Counted from the first letter of the stretch, positions 1 through 11,512 are shown. The stretch: DNA of 64,000 nt from Dactylis glomerata (GCA_007115705.1 QXEO01000549.1:1-64000); one strand, 5' to 3'. Notes: a model not told the origin generated them from the letters alone. Numbers and translations are program-made.

Positions 1-91
1 TATTTAAAAATTATTATTTTTAGAATAAGCAAATTTTATTTATTGCAATATAGTACTTTTAAACTTTCTGAAATATGGTTTTTGTAAAAAC

Positions 92-165
92 AAAAAAGGT
101 GGGAGGTCCAGGGTTCGAACCTGGCACCTCCCAGTATCAAACAGCCAGCAGAACCACTGGGACTG
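92..165 (-). other. tRNA-like acceptor/T-arm hairpin with B box and T-run (tRNA-derived or SINE-like)
   Basis: On the minus strand 133-101 reads as a tRNA acceptor stem (GGGAGGT pairing with ACCTCCC, 7 bp), one base, then a T-arm with stem CCAGG/CCTGG and the seven-base loop TTCGAAC, discriminator A, CC, and a run of six T. This is an RNA polymerase III B box plus terminator. D-arm and anticodon arm are missing. An A-box-like stretch (CCCAGTGGTTCTGC, about 152-165) lies upstream at a SINE-like spacing. It could be a tRNA-derived SINE remnant, a collapsed tRNA pseudogene, or a structure belonging to the CACTA flank. The pairing is seen directly; the function is unknown. Confidence 0.5.
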
Positions 166-189
166 CGGTTGGTTTTGAACTATACAAAA

Positions 190-265
190 ACATGTGTGGC
201 GCACCCCTATATGGCGCGCCACGCATAGCATATCCGTAGCGCACCTCTGCGGGATGCGCCATGCA
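190..265 (+). repeat. CACTA left subterminal repeats
   Basis: Several copies of GTGGCGCACC, GTAGCGCACC and the inverted form GGTGCGCC/GGATGCGCC occur within 75 bases, each separated by a short AT-rich spacer such as ATATCCGT. The same motif set is repeated at 46619-46835. In CACTA elements such subterminal repeats bind the accessory transposition protein; that role is inferred here. Confidence 0.75.
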
Positions 266-1712
266 TATGTATGACTTAGGGGTAAAATGGCCTGTGCCAG
301 CCCCCTTCTCTCTCACTTCTTCCCCACGAGCCTTCTTCCCCGAACCCTAGCTAGGAGCCCGCCGCCCCAAGCCCTTCTTCCCGGAGCCGCGCGGATCTTC
401 GACGACGACGGCCGCGCCCCTCTTCTTCCCCGATGACGACGGCCGCGCCCCTCTTCTTCCTGGAGCCGCGTGGATCTTTCATGACGACGGCCGCGCCCCT
501 CTTCTTCCCCACCCTAGCTGTCCTCCAGCACACCTTCCCCGATGACGTTGCGCTCGTCCGCGCGCTGCTCATGAGTTCTCCTCTGCTCCCGCCCCTGCTC
601 TGCTTTTACTGTCGCTTTTGGACTTTGCTCTGCTCCGTTTTTGGAGTTTGCTCTGCTGGTCGGTTTGGAAAACATAGCCGTGATTTCGGCATGTGTTGCT
701 ATGAGTTTAGCCATGAATTTGTGCTCATACCGAGCCTTGTTCGTCGAGAATTTGCACCGATTTGGGGAGGCAGAGCACAAGTTTTCGCCCAATCATGTTT
801 TACTGAAGGAAACATCGAGAGCTCATGGTACTTGAAATTCGAATCGCGATAGGGCTTAGGCTAGCCTTAGCAGCATTTCCTCCCATAGCCTTCGCTTTAC
901 CTTTACCGAATCGGCGCAGATTTTCCACAACATTGATGTATCTGTAGCCCAAATGTGTGTATCTGTAGCTATCTGCATACCTGAGTGACATAGCAATGCA
1001 GTTCAGAACACTTCTGACCAGATTCTAAACTTTGAACCGAATGTAATGCCCCATTTTCTTATCATAGTAGGTGCCTGTTTGAATGCAACTGTCTGAAATG
1101 TTAGTTACAAGATTAGAATTCTATAGAACTGTACACAGTTTGTATGTTAGACATTTATGCCTCATCTCACAAAAATGTTTGGACTGAGGTATAGTATTAT
1201 AACTATATAAGTAAACCTATTTATAAATAGACACACCTCTTTAGCACCAAGTTTGTTACTTATTCATTCTCCTTTAAGACGTGTCTTCCAACAAATATGG
1301 TTTACAGAATGCTATTTAACCTATAAATATTTGAAGGAATGAGATTTTAATAATACAGAGTGTTGGTCATACTACCAAGGACAATCTTTAGCTTGGTATA
1401 TAACTAACTGTATATTGTGCCTCTGCATATATTTCTCTTCCATCAGTTGGCTTGTGGTAAGGTAGTTATATATTATGTTACGCTTTTCTATCATGTCCAT
1501 CTCCATAGATTTAAAGTCCATCAGCTTCACTTAGTTATATATTGTAGCCCATCAGAGTATTAAAGTTTGCTAGTGTCTCCTGGGATACGTGTTATCTATG
1601 CTTAAAGTTTGTTGTAACTTACCAACATACTTTTGCTCAGGAACCACAGCTGTTTGCCTATCCCAGATTTTTACACAAATAATTTCACTATGGATTTTAA
1701 ATATCAAGATGT
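266..1712. other. CACTA 5' non-coding stretch
   Basis: GC-rich at first (300-600, with the tandem repeat listed separately), then AT-rich with no credible coding pattern. A 139-codon open frame at 433-852 comes mainly from the GC-rich tandem repeat and has no recognisable domain. Sequence from about 850 to 1690 looks like an intron or untranslated leader upstream of the Ulp1-like gene, but I could not place splice sites. Confidence 0.4.
404..510 (+). repeat. Short tandem repeat in CACTA 5' region
   Basis: The motif GACGACGGCCGCGCCCC followed by TCTTCTTCC occurs three times (about 404, 434 and 483). The second and third copies also share a flanking GGAGCCGCG..GATCTT stretch that appears once before the first, so the longer unit is about 80 bases with an internal duplication. 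Confidence 0.7.
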
Positions 1713-2898
1713 ATGAGTAAAAATATTGATAAAATTGATGTTGGTTCTAGAAAAAGAAAATCTTCTCATCTCAGCCCCACCACACTCCACAAGGTGGTCG
1801 ACGAGCAGTTGAAATCCGCTGCTCCCATGCCGGATAAGTTGCAATCCACAGCTCCTGTCGATGAGAAGAAGAAGGGCCGGAAGCATAGCCGGAGCAAGAA
1901 GGCTTCAAGCCAGCCGTCTCCGAGGAAGATATTCTGGGCTGAGGCGGCATGCGAGAAGAGCCCCGTGATTTCCCCATGCACATAGCGGGTCAGCCGATGC
2001 TGACAAAGGAGATGCTCGCCAACGCGGGTGGAGCGATCGTGAATTTGCACGACAGAATCCAGTATCTCGAGGAGCGCCTTCTTAAAGAAAAGAATCTCGG
2101 GTACCCGATCTACACAATCAAGGTGCCGGAGGGCCATGGCTTCGTCGATCGATCACCCACTGAAATATTCTGCATGCGGTATGAGGACATCTACAATCTG
2201 TTGCACTCCAACCGCCTGGACTATAACTTGGTCCGTCTATACACGCTTCATATGACGTTGAAGGCGAAGAGGGAGAAGACCAAGGGCGTCGTGATAGTAG
2301 ACCCCTAATTCATGCGTGACGTTGCCTTGGCGAACGAGGGGGACCGGGCAACGGTGAAGGAGTACCTTGGGAATATCTTTGTGGAGAACCCGACCATCGA
2401 CTCCATTCTTCTGCCTTGCTTTCCCGAGTAAGTGAACACCGCCGTGAAAACTTCTTTCTTAGATTCTCCGGTTGGTCCTCTTACAACAATTTATTTTCAA
2501 TTGTGCTGCGCAGAGGCATATACTGCTCACTCATATCCATTTGCCCAAGGTGGTCGCAAGCGACGTACTTCGACTCATCGAGTGACACAAAGCCGATGAA
2601 GAACTATGGCCGAATCAAGAGTGTGCTCGATGATGCCCTACAATTCTACGTCGACAAGGGGGGCAAATTCACCAAGGGTGGCGAGAGAGTCAAGAATGGC
2701 AAGCATATCTTCATGCACCACACAAAGTTTCCATGCGTCAAGCAGCCGCCTGGCAGTGTGAAGGAGGCCTTCTACGCTCTCCATCACCTGAAGGGGATCG
2801 TCCGGGATTCACGGATCAGGGCGCTACCAGCTAATCTTCGATAATGGGCCGAAAAGTTTGCGGCGATTGATGATGCGGACCTTATGGAAGATTTCTGG
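1713..2898 (+). pseudogene. CACTA-encoded Ulp1-like (C48) protease-type gene, left part
   Basis: The predicted protein starts with a lysine-rich tail (residues 1-90), shifts frame near 1949-1985, then continues through LHDRIQYLEERL and a stop at about 2306-2308. A GTAAGT donor at 2428 and a TTGTGCTGCGCAG acceptor ending at 2513 mark an 86 bp intron. After it come ICPRWSQATYFDSS and KQPPGS, matching the Asp strand and the glutamine/Cys region of plant-transposon Ulp1 domains. The reading then runs to DFWRI, where R1 interrupts it. In this family the segment after KQPPG normally holds the catalytic Cys; here it reads VKEAFYA, so the nucleophile seems lost. The gene is dead through one frameshift, two in-frame stops (about 2306 and 2842) and the insertion. 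The family assignment rests on motif pattern only. Confidence 0.65.
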
Positions 2899-2903
2899 CG
2901 CAT

Positions 2904-4337
2904 TGATACGTCTCAAACGTATCTATAATTTTTGATGATCCATGCTTGTTTTTACACCATTTGCCTTGTGTTTCGTTACACTTCGTGGCGTTTTTATGCG
3001 ATTTCCAGAACTAACCTACTAACAAGATGCCATAGTGCCAGTTCCCTGTTTTCTGCTGTTTTTGTGTTTCAAAAAAGCTACACAGGAAATATTCTTGGAA
3101 TTGGACGAAACAAGTTCCAGAACTCCTATTTTTCTCGGAAGAGGACCGAAGACCAAACGAGAGCCGGAGGGGGGCTAGGGGCCAGCCTCACCATGAGGGG
3201 GCGCGGCCCAGCCCCTGGCCGTGCCCCCCTATGGTGAGACCCCCCTGGTCGCCTCCTGACGATGCCCCTTCACCTATAAAAAGCCTCCCGACGGAAAACC
3301 CTAGGGGAATCGGTGAAATTTCCAGAAGAGTTCCGCAGCTCCGCCACCGCCGCCGACAAATTTTGGGGGACAGAAGTCTTTGTTCCGGTACCCTGCCGAG
3401 ATGGGGAAGTGCCCCCGAAGCCATCTCCATCGGTCTCCATCGCCGTCTCCACCATCTCCATCGACCTCACCGCCATCTCCATCAACATTGCTGTCTCCTA
3501 TGATGAGGAGGGAGTAGTTCTCCCCCGGGGCTGAGGGCTCTACCGGTAGCTATGTGGTTCACCTCTCTTTCCTATGATGTGATCTTTATGTGATCATGAG
3601 CTTTGTATCTAGTTGAATTGGTAGATGTTATTATTCAGATATTATGCTACTCCCGTGCTTTATATTTGTAAACTCCGGAGATACCTTGTATCATGGTGTG
3701 AAGGTGACAGTGTGCGCATCATGTGTGTCTTTTTGGTCAATGTCTCTATGAATTGTTGGTGTTTGTTGGAACCATCTAGTGCGTTCATGGTGACAGTGTG
3801 GGACAATCTAGTTTGGGGAAATATGAACTTTGAGGAGTGCTTCGTAGCCCTACGCACGATTAGTGTTCGTTTTCCATTGGAGAATTGTTTTGAGTTGCAT
3901 ATTGATGATAGTATCTATTGGTTCAATTATGTTATATTTGTTGGGAGTGTGTCCATTAGTGAAAGTATGATCCCTAGGCCTTGTTTCCAAGAATTGCACA
4001 CCGTTTTCATTCAGTTTTGTTACATGTTTGCTTGCAGCGATATTTATTTCAGATTACGTTCACTACTCATAATCATTACTACCACTTGTATTTCACTATC
4101 TCTTTGCCGAACTAGTGCACCTATACATCTGACAAGTGTATTGGGTGTGTTGGGGACACAAGAGACTTTCTGTATCGTAATTGCAGGGTTGCTTGAGAGG
4201 GATAGCTTTGACCTTGTCCTCCTTGAGTTCGATAAACCTTGGGTGATCCACTTAAGGGAAACTTGCTGCTGCTCTACAAACCTCTGCACTTAGAGGCCCA
4301 ACACTGTCTACAAGAACAGACGCGTGCGTAGACATCA
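2904..4337 (+). repeat. R1 5' LTR
   Basis: Starts TGATACGTC and ends TAGACATCA; pairs with 44211-45639 over its whole length with scattered substitutions. It carries a TATA box at 3275. A 222-codon ORF (3625-4293) in the R/U5 part is also open in the other LTRs of this family (see findings). Confidence 0.93.
3275..3282 (+). promoter_or_regulatory. R1 LTR TATA box
   Basis: TATAAAAA sits after a GC-rich stretch and before GCCTCCCGACGG. The partner in the 3' LTR is TATAAAAG at 44587-44594. The position, about 370 bases into the LTR, fits the U3/R border. Confidence 0.7.
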
Positions 4338-4347
4338 AGCTCTTTTC

Positions 4348-4365
4348 TGGCGCCGTTGCCGGGGA
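4348..4365 (+). other. R1 primer-binding site (tRNA-Asp type)
   Basis: TGGCGCCGTTGCCGGGGA begins ten bases after the LTR end. It is complementary to the 3' end expected for plant tRNA-Asp, the usual Athila-type primer. The same 18-mer is used by R4 and, with one change, by R5. Confidence 0.85.
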
Positions 4366-4498
4366 GGTAAGGTAAAAGGTACTCACATTCTTTGGCTACT
4401 AAGTCTTTTAGTTGCTGGTGAGTGCTCAAAGTTATTTCCTTTAGATTCTGCAATTATATCTTTTTGTTTCTTGTTTTTATTTTCACTAGTTAGGCTTA

Positions 4499-5316
4499 AT
4501 GGAAAATAAAGAGTTCTTTAGTCTTTTTCCTGATTTTAGATTTGAAGAGAAAATTGAAAAACCTTTGGAGCTTTATTCGCATGCTAATAGTGTTGTTAGT
4601 ATGAATGCTTTGAATACCGTTGTTGCTAATGCTATAGAAAAGTCTAAGCTTGGGGAAGCTGGTTTTGTTAAGCATGATATTTTTAGTTCCCTAGCTTTAG
4701 TGGAGAAAGTTTGCTCTGATGATATTTTATCTCCCCTATGTGATGTTTCTAATGATGTTTGTGCTCCTCATCGTTTTAAAATACCTATGAAGATTGTTGA
4801 ACGTTCTATGGATAACTGCTATTTAGGAGATGGAACTGTCCATCCTGGTGATTATTTGCTTTTTATACATGAATTATGCGAGTTGTTCAAGTGTGCAGGT
4901 ATTTCGATGAACCGAGTTAAGAAGAAGCTATTATCTTTATCACTGAAGGGTAGAGCTGTGGAATGGTATAAAACACTGAAGGATGGCCGACCTATTGACT
5001 GGGAGGAAATTGTACCTCTCTTTTATTCTAAATTCTATCCTTCTAGTGAGGTTTATAAAGATAGGAATTATATTTATAATTTTCATCCGCATGAGGGAGA
5101 AAGCATTGCCCAAGCGTGGGGAAGATTGAAGTCACTAATGCTCAAATGTCCTATTCATGATCTTCCCCATAATATTGTTATTGATAATTTTTATGCAAAG
5201 CTTTCAGGACATTACAAGGACCATCTAGATGCATGCTTGGATGGGTCTTTCACAAGGAAGGATGTTGACACCAAGTGGGATCTGCTTGAAATAATTCAAA
5301 GCAATATCAAAGAATG
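4499..5316 (+). pseudogene. R1 gag, N-terminal part
   Basis: The ATG at 4499 follows the leader and opens a frame running to the R2 insertion. Residues about 90-270 form a retrotransposon Gag domain (RAVEWYKTLKDG, FYSKFYPSSEVYKDR, ESIAQAWGRLKSLMLKCP), closely matching residues about 35-215 of the R4 and R5 Gag. The first 90 residues differ from R4/R5. R2 is inserted in the codon for a Trp; after excision the frame continues at 39925. Gag would form the particle shell in the cytoplasm. Confidence 0.85.
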
Positions 5317-5442
5317 TGAAAGTGCAAACTTTGTATCCCTCGTGTTTTGTGTGTTAGATAACAACATTAGGAATTTTAAGTGTGTGTTAAGTAGTGCAGA
5401 TTTTACAGCTCAAGAAATGACTAAGTCACTGGGTTTGTTCCA

Positions 5443-5770
5443 GGCCGGATAATCCGCACCCTCCGGCGAGAGGTCGAAAACGGCTAAGTCTTTTGCTCGG
5501 CGTCATGCAGTAACCGGGCCAGATATTCTGGCCAGGGGGCCGGATAATCCGCCCCCCCGGCGAGAGCTCGAAAAAATGCTAAGGACTTGGTCGGCGTCAT
5601 GCAGTAATGGGGCCGGATATTCCGGCCAGGCGCCGGATAATCCGCCCCCCCCCCCTTCGACGACCTCAGAATTCGGCTAAGGACCTAGGTCGGCGTCACC
5701 CAGTAAAGGGGCCGGATATTCCGGCTAGGGTGGCCGGATAATCCGGCCATACTTTGGCCGGATAATCCGC
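5443..5770 (+). repeat. R2 U3 tandem array with CCGGATAATCCGG palindromes
   Basis: Three units of about 93-101 bp begin at 5443, 5538 and 5631, with a partial fourth at 5732. Each unit opens with GGCCGGATAATCCG and ends with GGCCGGATATTCCGGCC or a variant. CCGGATAATCCGG and CCGGATATTCCGG are odd or even palindromes suited to binding dimeric proteins. The array stops about 40 bases before the TATA box, an enhancer position. The 3' LTR has a longer version (19598-19970). Confidence 0.8.
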
Positions 5771-5807
5771 CCCTCTAGCTCAGCAACGGCTACATTTTGG
5801 GAGGGGC

Positions 5808-5815
5808 TATAAATA
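5808..5815 (+). promoter_or_regulatory. R2 LTR TATA box
   Basis: TATAAATA in GGGGCTATAAATACCCCTC, directly after the U3 array. The 3' LTR copy is at 20006-20013. Confidence 0.75.
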
Positions 5816-6531
5816 CCCCTCTCCTTCTTCCACCTCAAGCTGCTCGTCCTACACAAGAAGAACACCCCATTTGGAGCCACCAAATCCACAAGATCTGCTC
5901 CCTCAACCCACCAAAGCTCTTGATCTTTGGAGAATCAAAGGAGAAGACCTTGATCTACATCCTCACCGAAGCGATTTGATTTCCCCTCTCTTTTGCTTGA
6001 GGGCCCTTGTGTCTTGGGTTCCCTTGTGTCCCTTGACCTTGATTTGTGTGATTGATATCTTGATACTTGTTGCTTGTTTGCTTTGTGGTGCTTGGGAGCC
6101 TCCAATTCAGTTGTGGAGTTGTGCCCCAAGTTTTGTAAAGGCCGATTCCGCCTTGAGGAATCCCTTAGTGGAAAGTGAGCTAGGCCTTTGTGGCGGAAGC
6201 TTGCACCAGAGAATAGGGTGAGCCTTTGTGGCGTTGGCTAGGCCTTTGTGGCAACCACACCCCTCCAACGTAGACGTACTTCCCCTAAAAAGGAAGGAAC
6301 TATGGGAATTACATCTGTGTCTCCGTGTGCTCCACTCTCGGTTACCTCTATCCTTTATTGCCTTTACTACTTGTATCTTGCTTAGCTTGCTAGTTGTCAT
6401 ATAGGTAAATTCACCTTAGTTGCATATCTAGAGAATTTACCTTTTGTGTCAAGCCTAAATTGAAAAAGAATTAAAATTTGAGTAGCACCTATTCACCCCC
6501 CCCCTCTAGGTGCCCATACGATCTGTTCAAT

Positions 6532-6543
6532 TGGTATCAGAGC
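6532..6543 (+). other. R2 primer-binding site (initiator tRNA-Met)
   Basis: TGGTATCAGAGC, the typical Copia primer site complementary to the 3' end of initiator tRNA-Met, starts three bases after the LTR end. Confidence 0.9.
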
Positions 6544-6578
6544 CTCGGCTCTTAATTCGGGCTTAACCGCCTAAGAGT

Positions 6579-9011
6579 ATGGATCCACCACCTAGTGAGG
6601 GCTCGGGTCAAGTTTCCATGGGTGAGTTCAAATCGTTGGAATCATCCATGACTTCCATGACATCTCAAATAAGTGAGTTGCGTGAAATGATAGCGCAACT
6701 CATGCAAGTTAAAACTGCTAATGCTCCTCCACCTCCGGAAAAACCCGCTACTCCACAAGTGGAGAATGTTGGGGTAGATGAGCAGGGTGCCGACAAAGGT
6801 ACCGATGCTAAGTCTTCCACCAAGGGTGATGGGAAAGGTGAATTCCCACATTGGTATTCACCCGACCCGCCGGTTCCTCATCCTCATATTAACAATAGAG
6901 GAGATCCACCTAAGATTGATGCATTAAACTTTGGTCAATGGCACTATCAAATGATCTCTCATATGCACAGTTCTTGCATCGAGCTTTGGAGGATCGTTGA
7001 GGAAGGATTCAAGGCCGTGGATCCCAACAACATGACAAGAAGAGAGACGGTCGATAGTCAACTCAATGCTACCGCTCTTCACATGATTCAAGTCGCCGTT
7101 GGGTCCAAGGACTTGCCTCACATCCAACACTTCTCCACCGCCAAAGAAGCTTGGCAAGGACTCTCCGACGTCTTTGTTGGCAATGAGAGCATGAAGAAAA
7201 CGAGATATGTGGCCTTCTCAAATCAAGCGGATGGGTTCTTCATGATGGATGGTGAGGACCATCAAGAGATGTATAGAAGACTCAAGGCTATCGCTACCAC
7301 CTTCAAGAATCTCGGTGCTCACCATATTGATGATGAGTGGATCAAGATGAAGTACATTCTTGCTCTTACTCCATATGAGCCCGCGGATGTGAAGAGTGTT
7401 CAAGGCAAGCACAACTTCAATGAGATGACCTCCAATCAAGTGATGCAAGAGATTCAAGCCTACAAGGTTGCTGCACAAAATGTGGAAGATGCTCGTGCTC
7501 GTGCCATAGGAATACAAAGAAGCTCCAATCTTGCATTAAAAGCTAGTGTGGTTGAGAAAGAGGTTCCTCTTCGAGCAAGCATTGAAGCAAGGCTAGAGAT
7601 GTGTCCCGAGGACATATGACATGAGTACAATGAGCACATGGCCTTCTATGGAAAAACCTTTTGGGTTGATCCACACAAGGCTAAAGAAGACAATCAAAGA
7701 ATAAGCAAGTCAAGTGGCTATTAAAGGAATGACAACAATGGTCAAAGGGTGAGGACATGCTACAATTGCAATGATAGATTCCACTTTGTTGCCGAGTGTT
7801 CTTATGAGAAGAGAGAAGATCATGGTGGAAAGCTCATCCTCAAAAGCAAGACCAAGTCACCATCAAAGAAGCCATTTGTGAAAAAGGGTGGACCAAAGAA
7901 GAAGCAACCAAAGTTTGTGTTCTTGACTCAAGAAGAGTACTCCGCAAGTGAGAGTGATGAAGAAGAAACCTCAACTAGTGAGATGGCCGCAATGGCAACC
8001 ACCTCCACTTCCCCCACATCACTCTTTAAATCCCCCAATGAGGACTCTCTCGTCAAGAACGTCAAGTGCCTTATGGCCAAGTCTTTTGAGGTATCACCCA
8101 CACCTTTCTCCTCCTCTAAGACAAATGATGCTCCCTTGAATGATCTTGCTAGTCTTAGAGTAAAGGAAGAAATTGTTGCTTTTGATGATTATGTGTCTAG
8201 TGTAGATGGTGTTCACAAGCTACACTTTGAACGTCTATTGAGCCAATATGGTAAAACTCTTGAAAAACTAGATGAACAAATGAGGCTTAAAAAATAATAT
8301 GCTCAAGATATTGCCTCACTAAAAGAGTCTCTTGAAGAAGAGCAAGAGGAACGAGCAACTCTCGAAGAGAAGCTCGATTCCATTGAGGAATCTAATAATG
8401 AAGTTGTTTCCAAACTCATTAAAGAGTGAGACCATGCTCATGCTAAAGTAAAAATGCTTAAAAAGGAAAATGTTGAATTTGGTGTTGGTCATGATATACT
8501 TGTTAAGGATTTAGAAGATCTTGACAAGGCTCACAAGGCCTTGAAAAGTGAACACTCTATTCTTACCAAGTCACATGAACAACTTCAAATTCAATTGACT
8601 AAGAATGATGTGCCTAGTTCTTCTACTTCTACTTGTGATCATGCGAATGTTATTGAAGAAAATGCTAGGTTGAAAGATGAGCTAGCTAAGTCCACCATTC
8701 CCATAGGTGAGAAAAACTTGAATGACCTTTTGAGTAAGCAAAAGGCATTTGGTGATAAAATGGGGATTGGCTATGTCTCAAAGAAGAAGAAGAAGAAGAA
8801 CAAGAACAAGAAAAAGAAGGCCAAGCCCGCACAAGCAAAGAAGGATCCTATTGTGGGTGGCAAAGCCACTCATGATGATCATGCGGGGATTGCTAACCCT
8901 CACTATGTTTTATTTCGTGATTATTATGTTGATGTTTATGCAAAATATGTTGGTCCAAATGATGGTTATGTTGCTTTGGTCTATTTGGGTTCCAAAGACC
9001 CATGTTGCTAA
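6579..9011 (+). pseudogene. R2 gag with zinc knuckle and coiled-coil
   Basis: The ATG at 6579 follows the leader. An N-terminal coiled-coil (SLESSMTSMTSQISEL) precedes a Copia Gag domain (LNFGQWHYQMISHMH, AKEAWQGLSDVF, IKMKYILALTPYEPADV). In-frame stops occur at about 7617, 7722, 8295 and 8427 and the frame ends at 9011. After the second stop the CCHC knuckle CYNCNDRFHFVAEC is intact (7755-7796), followed by a Lys-rich stretch and a long Glu/Lys coiled-coil (8220-8730), characteristic of the large Gag of SIRE-lineage elements. The stops are all single-codon changes in one continuing frame, so this is a decayed but full-length gag. Confidence 0.85.
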
Positions 9012-9094
9012 CAAAAGAGGACCCATTGAGAAATGGGGACCTAAAACCAAGCAATAATCTCTTGTAGGACTATGCTTCCGGTGGATCAAAATGG

Positions 9095-11512
9095 GTGCTT
9101 GATAGTGGATGCACAAGTCATATGACCGGAAGCAAGGAGATTATGACGGAGATGAGGCCTAATGACAACAACATATCCGTCACTTATGGAGACATGTCAC
9201 AATCCGAGGTATTGGGTCTTGGCAAGGTGGTGGCCGCACCGGATATTTCCCTTGTGTACGTCATGCTTGTTGAGACCCTAGGCTACAATTTACTTTTAGT
9301 TCGTGCACTTGGTAAGATGGGCTTTGCCGTCTTCATTGATAATGAAATTGTGGTACTCTTGTGGAGCAAGTCTCTAAAGGTCGCTTTCGTTGGGCACATT
9401 GAAAACAACTTGTATGTGGTGGACTTCTCGGGGAAAACCACTACAAGTGCAATGTGTTTATTTGGAAAGGCCAATGTGGGTTGGCTTTGGCATCGCCGAC
9501 TAGCCCATGTCAATATGAGAACTTTTCAAAGCCTTCACAAGGGTGGCCACATACTTGGACTAAAAGAGAATGTTTCTTTTGCCAAAGATCGTGTTTGCAG
9601 GGCTTGCGTTCTAGGAAAAATGCATGATTCTCCCCACCCAAGCAAGACTATCATTTCTTCCAAGAGGATCTTGGAGCTCCTTCATGTGGATCTTTTTGGT
9701 CCTCCCTCTCATGCAAGTCTTGGTGGGAAGAAATATTGTTTGGTGATTGTTGATGACTATTCAAGATATACTTGGGTCTACTTCTTCAAGCATAAGAGTG
9801 AGACTCAACAAACCGTCATCGACTTTGCCAAGGAAGTTGAACGTCAACATGGGCAAACTATTTTGGCAATTAGAAGTGACAATGGCTCGGAATTCAAGAA
9901 CTACACCTTAAATGGGTTTCTCAGTGATGAGGGGATACGTCATCAATATTCTGCTGCATACACCCCTCAACAAAATGGTGTAGCCGAAAGGAAGAACCAG
10001 ACTCTTATGGATATGGCTAGGTCCATGTTGGCGGAGTTTAAGTCTCCATACAACTTTTGGGCCGAAGCTATCTCTACGGCTTGTCACTCTTCAAACCAGC
10101 TCTTCCTCCGCAAAGGCCTAAACAAGACTCCATATGAAATACTCACCGGAAGCAAGCCCAACATCTCCTACTACCGAGTTTTCGAGTGTAAGTGTTTCTT
10201 TCAAAGAAAAGGAGTTTGTTTAGGTAAATTTGATCCGAAAGCAATAGAAGGTATTTTTGTTAGTTATGGTGCCGAATCCCACACTTATAGAGTCTTCAAC
10301 AAGTCCACCGGACATGTTGAAGAATCTTGTAGTGTGGTATTCGAAGAGAATGACGGCTCCCAAGGGGGGCGAGATGTTGTTTCTTGTGATGTAGATGATG
10401 AAATACCTCGAGAAGCCATAGGAAGAATGGGCGTGGGATTTTTCCACCCCATTGAGGGACACCTTGTGGCAGACCGAGAAGGACTATGCTCTACTCAAGT
10501 GGAGCCTTCATCTTCACAAGCTCAACAAGCCTCTCCCAAGGAAGCAACTAATGCACCAACCGAAGAACAAGACAAGGACCTTCATGAAGAAGAAGGGGCA
10601 CCACCATCCTCTCCGGTTATCTCAACCGCCCCCAATTCTTCACAAGACCAAGATCAACCTACTCGTGAAGACAATGATGATCAAGGTCAAGTTGATGGTC
10701 AAGACGGGGACCAAAATGATCAAGATGATCAAGTGATTCCTCCAAGGTCAAATGAGGAGATCGAAGTCCGTCGCAAGAGAAGAGTTGAAAGGGATTTGGA
10801 ACTTAAAGGTCATACCCTTGAGAGGGTTATTGGAGATTTAAGGAGCAAAGTGTCAACCCGGAGGCAATTGGCACAATTTAGCAAACATCATGCCTATATC
10901 TCCATGGTTGAACCCAAGAAAGTATTTGAAGCTCTTGAAGATCCGGATTGGTTGGATGCTATGCATGAAGAACTCAACAACTTCAAGCGCAATAATGTAT
11001 GGGTGTTAGTGGAGAAGCCAAAGGAGTGCCGCAATGTGATTGGCACAAAGTGGATATTCAAGAACAAACAAGATGAGCATGGGATTTTTGTGAGGAACAA
11101 GGCAAGATTGGTGGCTCAAGGTTTCTCTCAAGTTGAAGGAATTGACTTTGGAGAGACTTATGCTCCCGTGGCTCGCCTTGAGTCCATTCGTATCCTTCTT
11201 GCATATGACACTCATCATAATTTTAAGTTGCAACAAATGGATGTTAAGAGTGCCTTTCTTAATGGTCCATTGAAAGAGGAAGTGTACGTTAAGCAACCCC
11301 CGGGGTTTGAGGACCTCAACTTCCCTAACCATGTCTACAAACTCCATAAGGCACTCTATGGCCTTAAACAAGCCCCACGTGCGTGGTACGAGCACCTTAG
11401 GGAGTTGTTGTTAGACCGCGGGTTTGAAGTTGGGCAAATTGATCACACTCTTTTTACTAAGAGGGTCAATGGGGAGCTTTTCGTATGCCAACTATATGTT
11501 GATGATATCATC
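9095..11512 (+). pseudogene. R2 pol: protease, integrase and RT N-half
   Basis: The frame differs from gag; the protein reads from the protease motif LDSGCTSHMTG. Then come the GAG-pre-integrase His/Cys motif (WHRRLAHVN ... CRACVLGK), the integrase core (LHVDLFGP, VDDYSRYTWVYF, SDNGSEF, YTPQQNGVAERKN), and the RT (KWIFKNKQDEHG, ARLVAQGFSQ, DVKSAFLNG, YGLKQAPRAWYE) up to LYVDDII. R7 is inserted two codons after the YVDD catalytic box. The conserved catalytic Asp and Glu residues are present. In a live element this polyprotein would cleave, copy and insert the element. Confidence 0.92.

Larger units (their letters stand above)
5317..6529 (+). repeat. R2 5' LTR
   Basis: 1213 bp, ends GATCTGTTCA just before the PBS. 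U3 holds the palindrome repeat array, then a TATA box at 5808. The end of the LTR has the run CACCCCCCCCCTCTAGGTGCCC. Confidence 0.9.

Noticed and set aside
433..852. 139-codon open frame in the CACTA 5' region
   Set aside because: Mostly made of the GC-rich tandem repeat at 404-510 followed by sequence without domain or codon pattern; listed only as repeat and non-coding.
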